Below are positions 1 through 6,785 of a stretch of DNA of 6,854 nt, piece by piece (the first letter of the stretch is position 1; the number at the start of each line of letters is the position of its first letter). The notes under the pieces are model-generated. The model was not told where the DNA came from and searched no databases. It saw only the letters and a program-made list of their open reading frames with translations. The DNA comes from Pseudomonadota bacterium (GTDB lineage Bacteria > Pseudomonadota > Gammaproteobacteria > Pseudomonadales > Oceanobacteraceae): the NCBI GenBank assembly GCA_023399105.1, contig JAEWQT010000241.1, positions 1 through 6,854 of the forward strand. Direction: 5' to 3'. The position numbers and the translations under genes are program-made.

Positions 1-678
1 CTGGAGCACATGATCGACTGCTCCATCATGCTCGAAGGCGATGGCGACAGCCGCTTCCGCACCCTGCGCGGCATTAAGAACCGTTTCGGCGCCATTAACG
101 AGCTGGGGGTGTTTGCCATGCTGGAAAGTGGCCTGAAGGAAGTCAAAAACCCCAGCTCCATTTTCTTAAGCCGCAGCGACGAGCCGGCCGCCGGCAGCGT
201 GGTGAGGGTGATCTGGGAAGGGACACGACCCTTGTTGGTGGAAATTCAGGCGCTGGTCGACGACAGCCATTTCGGCCATCCCAAGCGCGTGGCCGTGGGT
301 CTGGATCAGAACCGCATGAATTTATTGCTGGCCGCTCTGCATCGTCATGGTGGCATCATGCTGGGCGATCAGGATGTGTACATCAACGTGGTCGGCGGCG
401 TGAAGGTGAATGAAACCGCCGCCGATCTGGCGCTGTTGCTGGCGGCCCTGTCGAGTTTCCGCAATCAGGCGTTGCCGCAGGATTTAATCGTATTCGGCGA
501 GGTAGGTTTGTCTGGCGAAATCCGGCCGGTGCCGTCGGGTCAGGAACGTATCCGCGAGGCCGCCAAGCACGGTTTTACCCGCGCCATCGTTCCCAAAGCC
601 AATGCCCCGCGGCAGCCGCTGCCGTGCATGACGGTCATCGCGGTGGAAACCCTGCAGCAGGCGCTGGCGCAGCTGTAA
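1..678 (+). CDS. radA: RadA recombination/DNA repair ATPase, C-terminal part (5' end outside window)
   Basis: RadA is a RecA-related, DnaB-like ATPase that drives branch migration of recombination intermediates in the cytoplasm. Frame 1 is open from base 1, so the gene starts upstream; 225 codons are visible, about half of the usual 450-460 aa. The RadA-specific KNRFG motif lies at visible residues 26-30 (bases 76-90), and the flanking text (FRTLRGIKNRFGAINELGVF) is typical of the family. The second half is the Lon-protease-like domain, with recognisable blocks such as NVVGGVKVNETAADLALLLA, VFGEVGLSGEIRPVPSGQER and AAKHGFTRAIVPKANAP. The zinc finger and Walker A motif would be upstream and cannot be checked. 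The reading frame is intact to a TAA stop at 676-678, which directly abuts the stop codon of the convergent mrpG. The first in-frame ATG in the window (base 10) lies inside the conserved core and is not the true start. Confidence 0.97.
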   Translation: MEHMIDCSIMLEGDGDSRFRTLRGIKNRFGAINELGVFAMLESGLKEVKNPSSIFLSRSDEPAAGSVVRVIWEGTRPLLVEIQALVDDSHFGHPKRVAVGLDQNRMNLLLAALHRHGGIMLGDQDVYINVVGGVKVNETAADLALLLAALSSFRNQALPQDLIVFGEVGLSGEIRPVPSGQERIREAAKHGFTRAIVPKANAPRQPLPCMTVIAVETLQQALAQL

Positions 679-1062
679 TCAGGGCTGTTCCGGTGCTTTT
701 TCCACCGCCGGATGATTGCTTTGCTGCACAATGTCCTTGGCCAGGTGGCTGTTCAGGGTGCCGTCCTGTAAATCGGTACGGCGGTGAAACGCCGCTTTGG
801 CAATCATATAGGCCGACACCGGCGCGGTAATAAACAGAAACAGGCTGATCACCAGTTCCTGAATACTGAAACCTTCACCGCGCAACGCATGCAGCCCCAT
901 GGAGGCCACCAAAATACAGCCAATCCCCAGCGTGGTGGCCTTAGTCGGTGCGTGCAGGCGGGTATAAAAATCCGGCAGTTTCACCATACCCAGCGCACCG
1001 ATCACAATAAACACACCGCCCACCAGCAATAACACCGATGCAATCAATTCAAGCCAGAACAT
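679..1062 (-). CDS. mrpG: Mrp-type Na+(K+)/H+ antiporter subunit G
   Basis: This is the small membrane subunit G of the Mrp (Mnh/Pha) cation/proton antiporter, 127 aa and last in the operon. Three hydrophobic segments are visible, at about residues 4-26, 43-60 and 68-91. The family signature LPDFYTRLHAPTKATTLG is at residues 29-46, and the third helix carries FITAPVSAYMIAKAA with a proline at residue 81. Residues 92-127 form a hydrophilic tail. The start ATG at 1062 has GGAGG six bases upstream (1069-1073). mrpF ends 14 bp before the start; this is the only true gap in the operon. The TGA stop (679-681) touches the radA stop codon. The exact role of subunit G is not settled in the literature, but it is required for a working complex in characterised systems. 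Confidence 0.96.
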   Translation of the reverse strand: MFWLELIASVLLLVGGVFIVIGALGMVKLPDFYTRLHAPTKATTLGIGCILVASMGLHALRGEGFSIQELVISLFLFITAPVSAYMIAKAAFHRRTDLQDGTLNSHLAKDIVQQSNHPAVEKAPEQP

Positions 1063-1076
1063 CGTCAGCCTCCGTT

Positions 1077-1346
1077 TTATTCAATGATGTCGCCACGCAA
1101 CAGATACTTGGCCAGTGCCGCGGTGCTGACAAAGCCCAGCATGGCGATCAACAACGCCGCCTCAAAATACATATCAGTGGCGAAGTACAGACCCAGCAGA
1201 ACGATCAGCGCGATGCTGTTGATGTACATAGTGTCGAGCGCCAGTATGCGGTCAGCCGTGGAGGGCCCCATCAGCAGACGCACACCGTTCAGAACCAGTG
1301 CAATCCCGACCAGCAACGACACAACCGGTAAGACGACATTCAGCAT
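1077..1346 (-). CDS. mrpF: Mrp-type Na+(K+)/H+ antiporter subunit F
   Basis: This is subunit F of the Mrp antiporter, 89 aa, the usual size for the family. Three transmembrane helices are visible, at about residues 3-25, 39-56 and 60-80. The signature GPSTADRILALDTM at residues 27-40 includes the conserved aspartate D32 and arginine R33. The third helix carries EAALLIAMLGFVSTAALAKY. The start ATG at 1346 has AAGGAG eight bases upstream (1355-1360). The start overlaps the mrpE stop in the 7-base string ATGCTGA, so translation is probably coupled. MrpF orthologues have been linked to bile-salt or cation efflux in some bacteria, but here it is simply a component of a complete operon. Confidence 0.96.
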   Translation of the reverse strand: MLNVVLPVVSLLVGIALVLNGVRLLMGPSTADRILALDTMYINSIALIVLLGLYFATDMYFEAALLIAMLGFVSTAALAKYLLRGDIIE

Positions 1347-1828
1347 CCGAAAATCTCCTTCAGAGGCGCTTCGTAACGGTTTTTGATGGTGTTCACCAGC
1401 GCCTGCTCATCATCGACATGCAGAGCGTGGATATACAGCCATTTCAGGTCTTCCGAGAAATCCACACTGACGGTACCGGGGGTCAGCGAAATCGTACTGG
1501 CCAGAACGGCCAGCGGGAATTCGCCGGTCAGATCCAGCGGCAGAGCTATCAAACCGGGTTTCAGATGCTTATTGGAGCGCAGGATCCGATAGGCCACCTC
1601 AAAGTTGGAGACCACAATATCCCACAGCACTTTGAGCAGATAACGGAACGCCAGCCCCGGCTTTTTCACGCGTGGATGCGGATTACTCAGACGCGCCGCC
1701 AGCCAGGGAATCATCAGGCCCAACAGTAAACCCAGCACCAGATGGCCGGCGGTAAAATCGTTCAGCAACAGCCACACCCCGGTCAGAATCAAGGTGTGCA
1801 GCGGCATCGGCAGCAGTTTATTCAGCAT
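1340..1828 (-). CDS. mrpE: Mrp-type Na+/H+ antiporter subunit E
   Basis: This is subunit E of the Mrp antiporter, 162 aa from the chosen start, close to the family's usual 158-165. Two hydrophobic segments are visible near the N-terminus (about 11-25 and 28-45), followed by an amphipathic stretch and a hydrophilic C-terminal domain. The signature STISLTPGTVSVD is at residues 111-123, with the conserved Thr-Pro pair at 116-117. The open frame extends upstream to an ATG at 1873, but that would add 15 residues (beginning MVWICNNCW) that look unlike the family and would overlap mrpD by 56 bp. The ATG at 1828 is preferred: it has a perfect AGGAGG five bases upstream and begins MLNKLLPMPL. It overlaps the mrpD end by 11 bp, and its stop overlaps the mrpF start. 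Confidence 0.96.
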   Translation of the reverse strand: MLNKLLPMPLHTLILTGVWLLLNDFTAGHLVLGLLLGLMIPWLAARLSNPHPRVKKPGLAFRYLLKVLWDIVVSNFEVAYRILRSNKHLKPGLIALPLDLTGEFPLAVLASTISLTPGTVSVDFSEDLKWLYIHALHVDDEQALVNTIKNRYEAPLKEIFGC

Positions 1829-3338
1829 AATGTCCTCCTGCCGGAGCCAGCAGTTGTTGCAGATCCAGACCATTCAGCATATCCAGCGCCGCCTGCTGCA
1901 TAAAACTGGTCAGCCAGCCGGCCCAGATCACCAGCGCGGCCAGCGCCAGCACCAGAATCCAGACCGCCAGTTGCTGGGCCGGCTGCACCCGTACCGGCTC
2001 GTCGTTATCGCCACGGATACGCCAGAACAGCGAACTGCCGGCCCGTGAAAGCATCAGCAACGCTGCCAGACTGCCCAGCAATATCGGCGGCCAGATCCAG
2101 CCGGCTGAATCCGGTAAAGCTGCTTTCAGCATCAGCGCCTTACCAATAAAACCAGACAGTGGTGGCATGCCAATCAGCGCCAGCGCCGCAATGAAAAACA
2201 AGCCGCCAAGCAATACCGGCTGAGTCACCGGTCGCGCCTGCACAAAGCGGTCTTCGGCTTTACCGCGCTGGGAAATGATCAGCCCGGCCAGCAGGAACAT
2301 CAGTGCCGCCGCCAGCGTGCTGTGGATCAGGTAATACAAGCCAGCCGCCGTGGATTCCACGGTATTCACCGCCACCATCAGCAACAGACTGCCGACCGAT
2401 ACGATCACCAGATTGGCGGTCAGTGTGCGCAGGGTCTGGCTGGCCAGTACCGCGACAATGCCCACCAGCACCGTCAGCCAGGCCAGCGGCCAGATCCAGG
2501 GCTGAGCAATATTGGCCAGCTCCCCGGCGCCCTCACCAAAAATACTGTTATGAACCCGCCACAGACTGTAGATGCCCACCTTGGTCATAATGGCAAACAA
2601 GGCCGCCACCGGTGCCGGTGCCGCCGCATAGGCGCGCGGCAACCAGAAATGCAGTGGCAGCATGGCCGACTTCAGCCCGAACACCACCAGCAACAGCATG
2701 GCGCCAGCCTTGGCCAGCTGCACATTGTCCGCCGGCAACTGCGCCGCTTTTTGCTGCAGATCGGCCATATTCAGCGTACCGAAGGTGCCGTAGATAATGC
2801 CCAGCGCAAACAGAAACAACGCCGAACCGGCCAGGTTCAGAATGACGTAATGCACATTGGCCTGGGTTTTCTGCTTACCACCGCCATGAATCAACAGCGC
2901 ATAAGACGCGATCAGCAAAATCTCAAAGAATACGAACAGGTTAAAAATATCGCCGGTCAGGAACGAGCCCTGAATGCCCAGCACCTGAAACATCAGCAAC
3001 GGGTGTAAAAAACGCCCTTTCTGATCTTCACCGGCGCTGCTGAATACCTGCACGCTCAACAGCAATAAGGACGTCAGCACCAGCAACAGCGCGGCCATAC
3101 GGTCTGCCACCAGTACAATACCGAACGGGGGATGCCATTCGCCCACTGCATAGACCAGCGTGCCCCGGGCATCAACCTGCCACAGCAACAACAGCGCCGC
3201 CGCCAGTGCCGCCAGAGCAATGGCACTGCCCGCCCAGCGCTGCGCGCGGTCGGAATCAGCCAGCGGTGGCAGTAACAATAAAATACCGCCCAACAGAGGT
3301 ATCAGCAGCGGCAATACCGGTAAATGCTGCAAAATCAT
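1818..3338 (-). CDS. mrpD: Mrp-type Na+/H+ antiporter subunit D (NuoL/M/N-like)
   Basis: MrpD is one of the two large antiporter-like subunits, homologous to NuoM/NuoN of complex I and thought to carry a proton path. It has 506 aa, the normal length, and is hydrophobic throughout with roughly 14 predicted helices. The proton-conducting transporter core spans about residues 125-420. Key visible residues are E139 in FFEILLIASYAL, K223 in FGLKSAMLPLHFWLP, K253 in MTKVGIY and K400 in SGFIGKALML. These match the Glu/Lys positions needed for transport in related subunits. The fifth-helix block PRAYAAAPAPVAALFA is typical of MrpD. The equivalent of the NuoL TM12 lysine appears absent (IHSTLAAALMF, residues 338-348). 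The start overlaps the mrpC stop as ATGA, with AAGGAG five bases upstream. The gene ends with TAA inside the beginning of mrpE. Confidence 0.97.
   Translation of the reverse strand: MILQHLPVLPLLIPLLGGILLLLPPLADSDRAQRWAGSAIALAALAAALLLLWQVDARGTLVYAVGEWHPPFGIVLVADRMAALLLVLTSLLLLSVQVFSSAGEDQKGRFLHPLLMFQVLGIQGSFLTGDIFNLFVFFEILLIASYALLIHGGGKQKTQANVHYVILNLAGSALFLFALGIIYGTFGTLNMADLQQKAAQLPADNVQLAKAGAMLLLVVFGLKSAMLPLHFWLPRAYAAAPAPVAALFAIMTKVGIYSLWRVHNSIFGEGAGELANIAQPWIWPLAWLTVLVGIVAVLASQTLRTLTANLVIVSVGSLLLMVAVNTVESTAAGLYYLIHSTLAAALMFLLAGLIISQRGKAEDRFVQARPVTQPVLLGGLFFIAALALIGMPPLSGFIGKALMLKAALPDSAGWIWPPILLGSLAALLMLSRAGSSLFWRIRGDNDEPVRVQPAQQLAVWILVLALAALVIWAGWLTSFMQQAALDMLNGLDLQQLLAPAGGHYAE
1834..1839 (-). 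promoter_or_regulatory. Strong ribosome binding site deciding the mrpE start
   Basis: On the minus strand the string AGGAGG stands five bases before the ATG at 1828, within the 3' end of mrpD. It supports the shorter 162-residue MrpE over the upstream ATG at 1873, and it lets ribosomes load on mrpE independently of mrpD termination. Confidence 0.85.
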
Positions 3339-3766
3339 TTCGGCTCCTTGCGCGACTTGGTATTCCGCAACTCGGTACGGGTAGAACTTTTACGGCTGGA
3401 TTTGCGTTCGCCCTGATCATCGGCACCGCTTTCCCGGGCCTGCGGCATGGTGCGGCCATCCACCTGATCATTACCCAGATCCGAACGCGCACGCATCGCC
3501 AGAATCAGCACAAAAGCCGTCATCGCAAATCCAATTACAATGGCGGTGAGCACCAGCGCCTGCGGCAACGGATCAGCGTACACCGTGCTCTGACCAACAA
3601 TGGCGGCACCGTTCACGGTCAGACGACCACTGCCGAATAAAAATAAATTCACGGCGTACGACAACAGCGTCAGCCCCACAATCACCGGGAAGGTTTGTCC
3701 GCGCAGCATCAGATAAATACCGGCCGTGGTGAGCACACCCACGCCGAGCGCAAAGGTAAATTCCAT
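3335..3766 (-). CDS. mrpC: Mrp-type Na+/H+ antiporter subunit C (NuoK-like) with basic C-terminal tail
   Basis: MrpC is the NuoK-like small subunit. Three transmembrane segments are visible, at about residues 3-21, 27-45 and 68-91. The family signature DPLPQALVLTAIVIG is at residues 65-79, with the conserved Thr at 74. The core ends at about NDQVDG (99-104), where many proteobacterial MrpC proteins stop soon after. Here the chain runs on to 143 aa with a polar tail. Residues 119-143 contain ten Lys/Arg against three Glu, with serine-rich runs such as KSSRKSST. The usual family length is about 110-125 aa. The tail reads straight into the ATGA junction with mrpD and shows no frameshift. The start ATG (3766) shares one base with the mrpA stop (TAATG) and has GGGAG seven bases upstream. 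Confidence 0.95.
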   Translation of the reverse strand: MEFTFALGVGVLTTAGIYLMLRGQTFPVIVGLTLLSYAVNLFLFGSGRLTVNGAAIVGQSTVYADPLPQALVLTAIVIGFAMTAFVLILAMRARSDLGNDQVDGRTMPQARESGADDQGERKSSRKSSTRTELRNTKSRKEPK

Positions 3767-6561
3767 TATTGATCTCCCGCCCGCAGACGCTCAGTAGTCG
3801 TCAGCTTGCCTAAATTCGCCAGAATCAGCAGGGTGGCGCCGATCACGGTCAGATACACACCCAAATCAAAAATCATGGCACTGGCCAGCTCAAACTCACC
3901 CACCACCGGTAAGTGGAAATAATCGAACCAGGTGGTGAGGAAATTACGGCCGAACAACCAGCTGCCCAGACCGGACAGCGTGGCAATCAACAAACCACTG
4001 CCGATCAGGCCCTGATAATTAATTGGCATCCGCTCTTTCATCCACACCACCCCATGCGCCACATATTGCTGAATTAACGCAATGGCCGTAATCAGGCCGG
4101 CGATAAAGCCACCACCGGGCATATTGTGCCCGCGCAGGAAAATAAAGGCCGATACCAGCAACGCCAGCGGTAATAAACTTTGCGACACCAGCGCCAGCAA
4201 AATCGGATGACGGTCTTTGGCCCATTTACGGCCCTTGCTGTCGCTGTGCGGCATATACACCCGCATACGCGCCAGCAGTTTGAAAATACCCAGTGCAGCA
4301 ATCCCCAGTACGGTAATTTCGCCCAGGGTATCGAAACCGCGGAAATCGACCAGAATCACGTTCACCACGTTGGTACCACCGCCGCCGGGCTTACTGTTTT
4401 CCAGAAAATAACCGGAAATGCTGTCCAGCGGCCGGGTCAGCAGTGCGTAACAGATGGTGCCGATGACACTGCCAAACAAGGCGGCAATGCTGAAATCGCG
4501 CACAATGACGGTAAAAGAGCTGTCGATGACCGGGCTTTTCTGCGGCAGAAAAAACAGCGCCAGCAGGAACAGCAGAATGGTGACCACTTCCACCGACAGC
4601 TGGGTTAACGCCAGATCCGGCGCCGAGAAATAGGCAAAGGCGATGGAGACAATCAGGCCCACCACCGACAACGCAATCAGGGCGACCAGGCGGCGATGAC
4701 TCCACCACAGGGTCACGAAGGTGGCGGCAATCATCAGCGCGGCACAGAAGCCCACCACCCAGTTCACCGGCAGTTGCGGATGGGTACCGACTGTATCCAG
4801 CAGATGGAACAGCGGTGCCGCACTGACGGCCAGTGCCAACACAATCAGCAGCAGCATATAGCGCTGCAACGAACCGTTATCGAGCGCATTGTTCAGCACC
4901 GCCGCCCAACCCTGCACACGCTGCACCGCCCCTTCAAAGACCAGCTTGGCATCGCGTTCGGCAAACTGACTCTGGAAATAAAACAGATGCCGGCGGTTCG
5001 CATACAGGGCCAGGCCGCCCACCACCGCCAGACCGCTCATCAGCAGCGGCACATTAAAGCCATGCCAGACCGCCAGGCTGTAATAGGGCAACTCAGTCTG
5101 CAGCACGGCCACCGACGCCGCCGCCAGTAAATCCCCCACCATAAATTGCGGGAAAATACCGACCAGCAGACAGAGCACCACCAGCACCTCCACCGGTACC
5201 CGCATATAGCGCGGTGGTTCGTGCGGAGTTTTCGGCAAATCAATGGGTTCGCCATTAAAGAACACATCGTGCATAAAGCGCAGCGAGTAAGCCACCGCCA
5301 GTGCGCCACCGGCAGTCGCCAACAGGGGAATCCACCAGGACAGTGCTCCCAGGGTTTCCTGATGCAGGGTTTCGGCGAACAGCATTTCCTTCGACAGGAA
5401 GCCGTTCAGCAACGGCACCCCCGCCATCGAAGCCGCCGCCGTCATCGCCAGCGTGGCGGTATAGGGCATGTATTTCCACAGACCATTCAGCTTGCGCATA
5501 TCACGGGTGCCGGATTCGTGGTCGATGATACCGGCCGCCATAAACAGCGATGCTTTAAATACTGCATGGTTAATGATGTGAAACACCGCCGCCACCGCTG
5601 CCAGCGGTGAGCCCAGGCCCAGCAGCAGGGTAATCAGGCCCAGATGGGATACCGTCGAATAAGCCAGCAGACCTTTTAAATCGTGCTTGAACAGCGCCGT
5701 ATAGGCGCCCAGCAACATGGTCGCCATACCGGTCAGGGACACCGCCACAAACCAGGCTTCGGTGCCCGACAGCGCCGGATGAAAACGCGCCAGCAAAAAC
5801 ACCCCGGCTTTCACCATGGTGGCAGAGTGCAGATAGGCAGATACCGGCGTTGGCGCCGCCATCGCGTGGGGCAACCAGAACTGAAACGGGAACTGCGCCG
5901 ACTTGGTAAAAGCCCCCAGCAAAAACAGCGTCAGAATGGCCGGGTAGTATTCACTGGCACGCAGCACATCGCCCATGCCCAGTACTTCACGCAATTCATA
6001 GGTACCGGTAACCTGCGCGATCAGCAATAAAGCACCCAGTAATGCGAGACCACCGGCACCGGTCACCGCCAGTGCCATACGCGCGCCTTTACGGGCTTCA
6101 CTTTTGTGCGACCAAAAACTGATCAGCAGGAAGGAGCTGATGCTGGTTAATTCCCAGAATAGCCACAGCTGCAATAAATTGGACGACAGCACCACGCCCA
6201 GCATGGCCGACATGAAGAACAGTAAATAGGCGTAAAACACCGCCATATTATCCTGCGCCGACAGGTAATAACGGGCGTACAGAATAATTAACAGACCAAT
6301 ACCCAGAATCAGCAGACTGAATAAAAACGCCAGACCATCGAGATGCAAAGAAACATTCAGCCCCAGCACCGGCACCCACTGAGCGGCATACACCGGCACC
6401 TCACCACTGAACACCTGCGGCGCCGCTTGCAGCAGCAAACCCAGCGCCACCGCCGGCAACAGTGCCGCACTCCAGGCAATGGTTGTGCGCCCACTGCGCC
6501 CGGCCAATAACGGCAGCAGAATACCCAGCATGGGCAACAACAAAATCCATAACACAGTCAT
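3766..6561 (-). CDS. mrpA: Mrp-type Na+/H+ antiporter fused subunit A/B (NuoL-like)
   Basis: First gene of the operon, 931 aa, with MrpA and MrpB in one chain, as in group 2 Mrp systems of proteobacteria such as Pseudomonas and Vibrio. Domains in order: NuoL-type N-terminal region (about 60-110); proton-conducting antiporter core (about 125-430) with E137 in FWELTS, K220 in [16 protein letters not shown]245 and K251 in [11 protein letters not shown]332 and K336 in [10 protein letters not shown], and K391 in GFLSKEMLF; MbhD-like segment with [16 protein letters not shown] (643-658); MbhE/NuoJ-like segment with [12 protein letters not shown] (737-748); and the MrpB domain (about 785-920) with the glycine-rich [14 protein letters not shown] (810-823). 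The start ATG at 6561 begins a hydrophobic segment. Its ribosome binding site is weak or distant (AAGGGG, 11 bases away). The next in-frame ATG, codon 11, would cut into the first helix. The TAA stop overlaps mrpC by one base. Confidence 0.97.
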   Translation of the reverse strand: MTVLWILLLPMLGILLPLLAGRSGRTTIAWSAALLPAVALGLLLQAAPQVFSGEVPVYAAQWVPVLGLNVSLHLDGLAFLFSLLILGIGLLIILYARYYLSAQDNMAVFYAYLLFFMSAMLGVVLSSNLLQLWLFWELTSISSFLLISFWSHKSEARKGARMALAVTGAGGLALLGALLLIAQVTGTYELREVLGMGDVLRASEYYPAILTLFLLGAFTKSAQFPFQFWLPHAMAAPTPVSAYLHSATMVKAGVFLLARFHPALSGTEAWFVAVSLTGMATMLLGAYTALFKHDLKGLLAYSTVSHLGLITLLLGLGSPLAAVAAVFHIINHAVFKASLFMAAGIIDHESGTRDMRKLNGLWKYMPYTATLAMTAAASMAGVPLLNGFLSKEMLFAETLHQETLGALSWWIPLLATAGGALAVAYSLRFMHDVFFNGEPIDLPKTPHEPPRYMRVPVEVLVVLCLLVGIFPQFMVGDLLAAASVAVLQTELPYYSLAVWHGFNVPLLMSGLAVVGGLALYANRRHLFYFQSQFAERDAKLVFEGAVQRVQGWAAVLNNALDNGSLQRYMLLLIVLALAVSAAPLFHLLDTVGTHPQLPVNWVVGFCAALMIAATFVTLWWSHRRLVALIALSVVGLIVSIAFAYFSAPDLALTQLSVEVVTILLFLLALFFLPQKSPVIDSSFTVIVRDFSIAALFGSVIGTICYALLTRPLDSISGYFLENSKPGGGGTNVVNVILVDFRGFDTLGEITVLGIAALGIFKLLARMRVYMPHSDSKGRKWAKDRHPILLALVSQSLLPLALLVSAFIFLRGHNMPGGGFIAGLITAIALIQQYVAHGVVWMKERMPINYQGLIGSGLLIATLSGLGSWLFGRNFLTTWFDYFHLPVVGEFELASAMIFDLGVYLTVIGATLLILANLGKLTTTERLRAGDQ

Positions 6562-6572
6562 ACCGACGGGTG

Positions 6573-6578
6573 CCCCTT
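6573..6578 (-). promoter_or_regulatory. Weak, distant ribosome binding site of mrpA
   Basis: The only purine-rich string before the mrpA ATG is AAGGGG on the minus strand, 11 bases upstream of the start. That is longer than the 5-8 bases seen for the five downstream genes, and the core is not a perfect GGAG. It may mean mrpA initiates less efficiently than the genes after it. Confidence 0.45.
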
Positions 6579-6592
6579 GATGATCAGAATTA

Positions 6593-6623
6593 ATTATATG
6601 GACGGCAGAAAAGATAGCATGAA
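6593..6623 (-). promoter_or_regulatory. Candidate sigma70-type promoter of the mrp operon
   Basis: On the minus strand a perfect TATAAT (6598..6593) lies 31 bases before the mrpA ATG, in an AT-rich patch. No good -35 sits at 16-18 bp; the best is TTCATG (6623..6618) at a 19-bp spacing with only three matches, so an activator may be involved. Transcription would start near 6585, giving a leader of about 24 bases that includes the AAGGGG site. An alternative is an extended -10 element, TGCTATCTT (6619..6611), also with a poor -35. This is inferred from motif matching only. Confidence 0.5.
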
Positions 6624-6640
6624 AGCATAAAACAGCGGCA

Positions 6641-6654
6641 GATTATGACTAATC
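6641..6654. promoter_or_regulatory. Small dyad (GATTA-N4-TAATC), possible operator
   Basis: GATTATGACTAATC is an inverted repeat with 5-bp arms and a 4-base centre. It lies about 60 bases upstream of the predicted transcription start of mrpA, where an activator would commonly bind. The match is short and could be chance; the cognate regulator is unknown. Confidence 0.25.
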
Positions 6655-6700
6655 AGGCCGCAAAGAAATGTAAGAGGATGCTTGGACGGGAGAAGATCTG

Positions 6701-6721
6701 GTTGAGGGTTGAGGGTTGAGG
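6701..6721. repeat. Triple tandem heptamer GTTGAGG, G-quadruplex-like
   Basis: Three perfect copies of GTTGAGG are at 6701-6707, 6708-6714 and 6715-6721, followed by a degenerate GTTTGG. Read on the plus strand this gives G-runs at 6700-6701, 6706-6708, 6713-6715 and 6720-6722 separated by TTGA, a telomere-like pattern able in principle to fold as a two-tetrad quadruplex. It lies in the intergenic space between the OsmC-like gene and mrpA. The last copy is also the left arm of the hairpin at 6715-6768. Confidence 0.85.
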
Positions 6722-6768
6722 GTTTGGTGTGCCCCGTTAATAACCACCGGGCACGCAGAACCCTCAAC
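6715..6768. other. Long imperfect inverted repeat (hairpin) between the OsmC-like gene and mrpA
   Basis: Bases 6715-6734 pair with 6749-6768 without bulges around a 14-base loop. There are ten perfect outer pairs (GTTGAGGGTT with AACCCTCAAC) and an inner block ending GTGCCC/GGGCAC. Over 20 positions I count 17 Watson-Crick pairs, two G-T pairs and one mismatch when read as plus-strand RNA. In minus-strand RNA the two G-T pairs become A-C mismatches, so the stem is weaker. It lies 18 bases past the stop of the OsmC-like gene and could serve as its 3' end or as a transcription barrier before mrpA. There is no T-tract on either side, so it is not a standard Rho-independent terminator. Confidence 0.7.
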
Positions 6769-6785
6769 GCCGCCCCCGGAACCCG

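Noticed and set aside
10..12. ATG at base 10 as the real start of a short RadA-like protein
   Set aside because: The frame is open to base 1 and the residues before and after this Met are part of the conserved RadA core, so the gene continues upstream.
691..707. Short inverted repeat CGGTG-CTTTTTC-CACCG just past the radA stop, as a radA terminator
   Set aside because: The stem is only five pairs, the T-run is in the loop rather than after the stem, and it lies within the mrpG coding sequence.
1829..1873. Extended MrpE start at 1873
   Set aside because: The extra 15 residues have no family resemblance and lie inside mrpD, while a perfect AGGAGG directs initiation at 1828.
4180..4608. Long plus-strand open frames opposite mrpA, mrpD and mrpC (for example 4180-4608, 5146-5610, 2322-3008)
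   Set aside because: They are rich in Gln, His and Arg, show no recognisable domain, overlap each other, and lie exactly opposite well-conserved membrane protein genes whose codon bias creates such antisense frames.
6701..6768. CRISPR array or mobile element end
   Set aside because: The repeat unit is only seven bases with no spacers, and no transposase, attachment site or repeated ends are visible nearby.
6562..6785. Riboswitch or other structured leader of mrpA
   Set aside because: The predicted leader is only about 24 bases, and no known riboswitch core could be recognised in the region.
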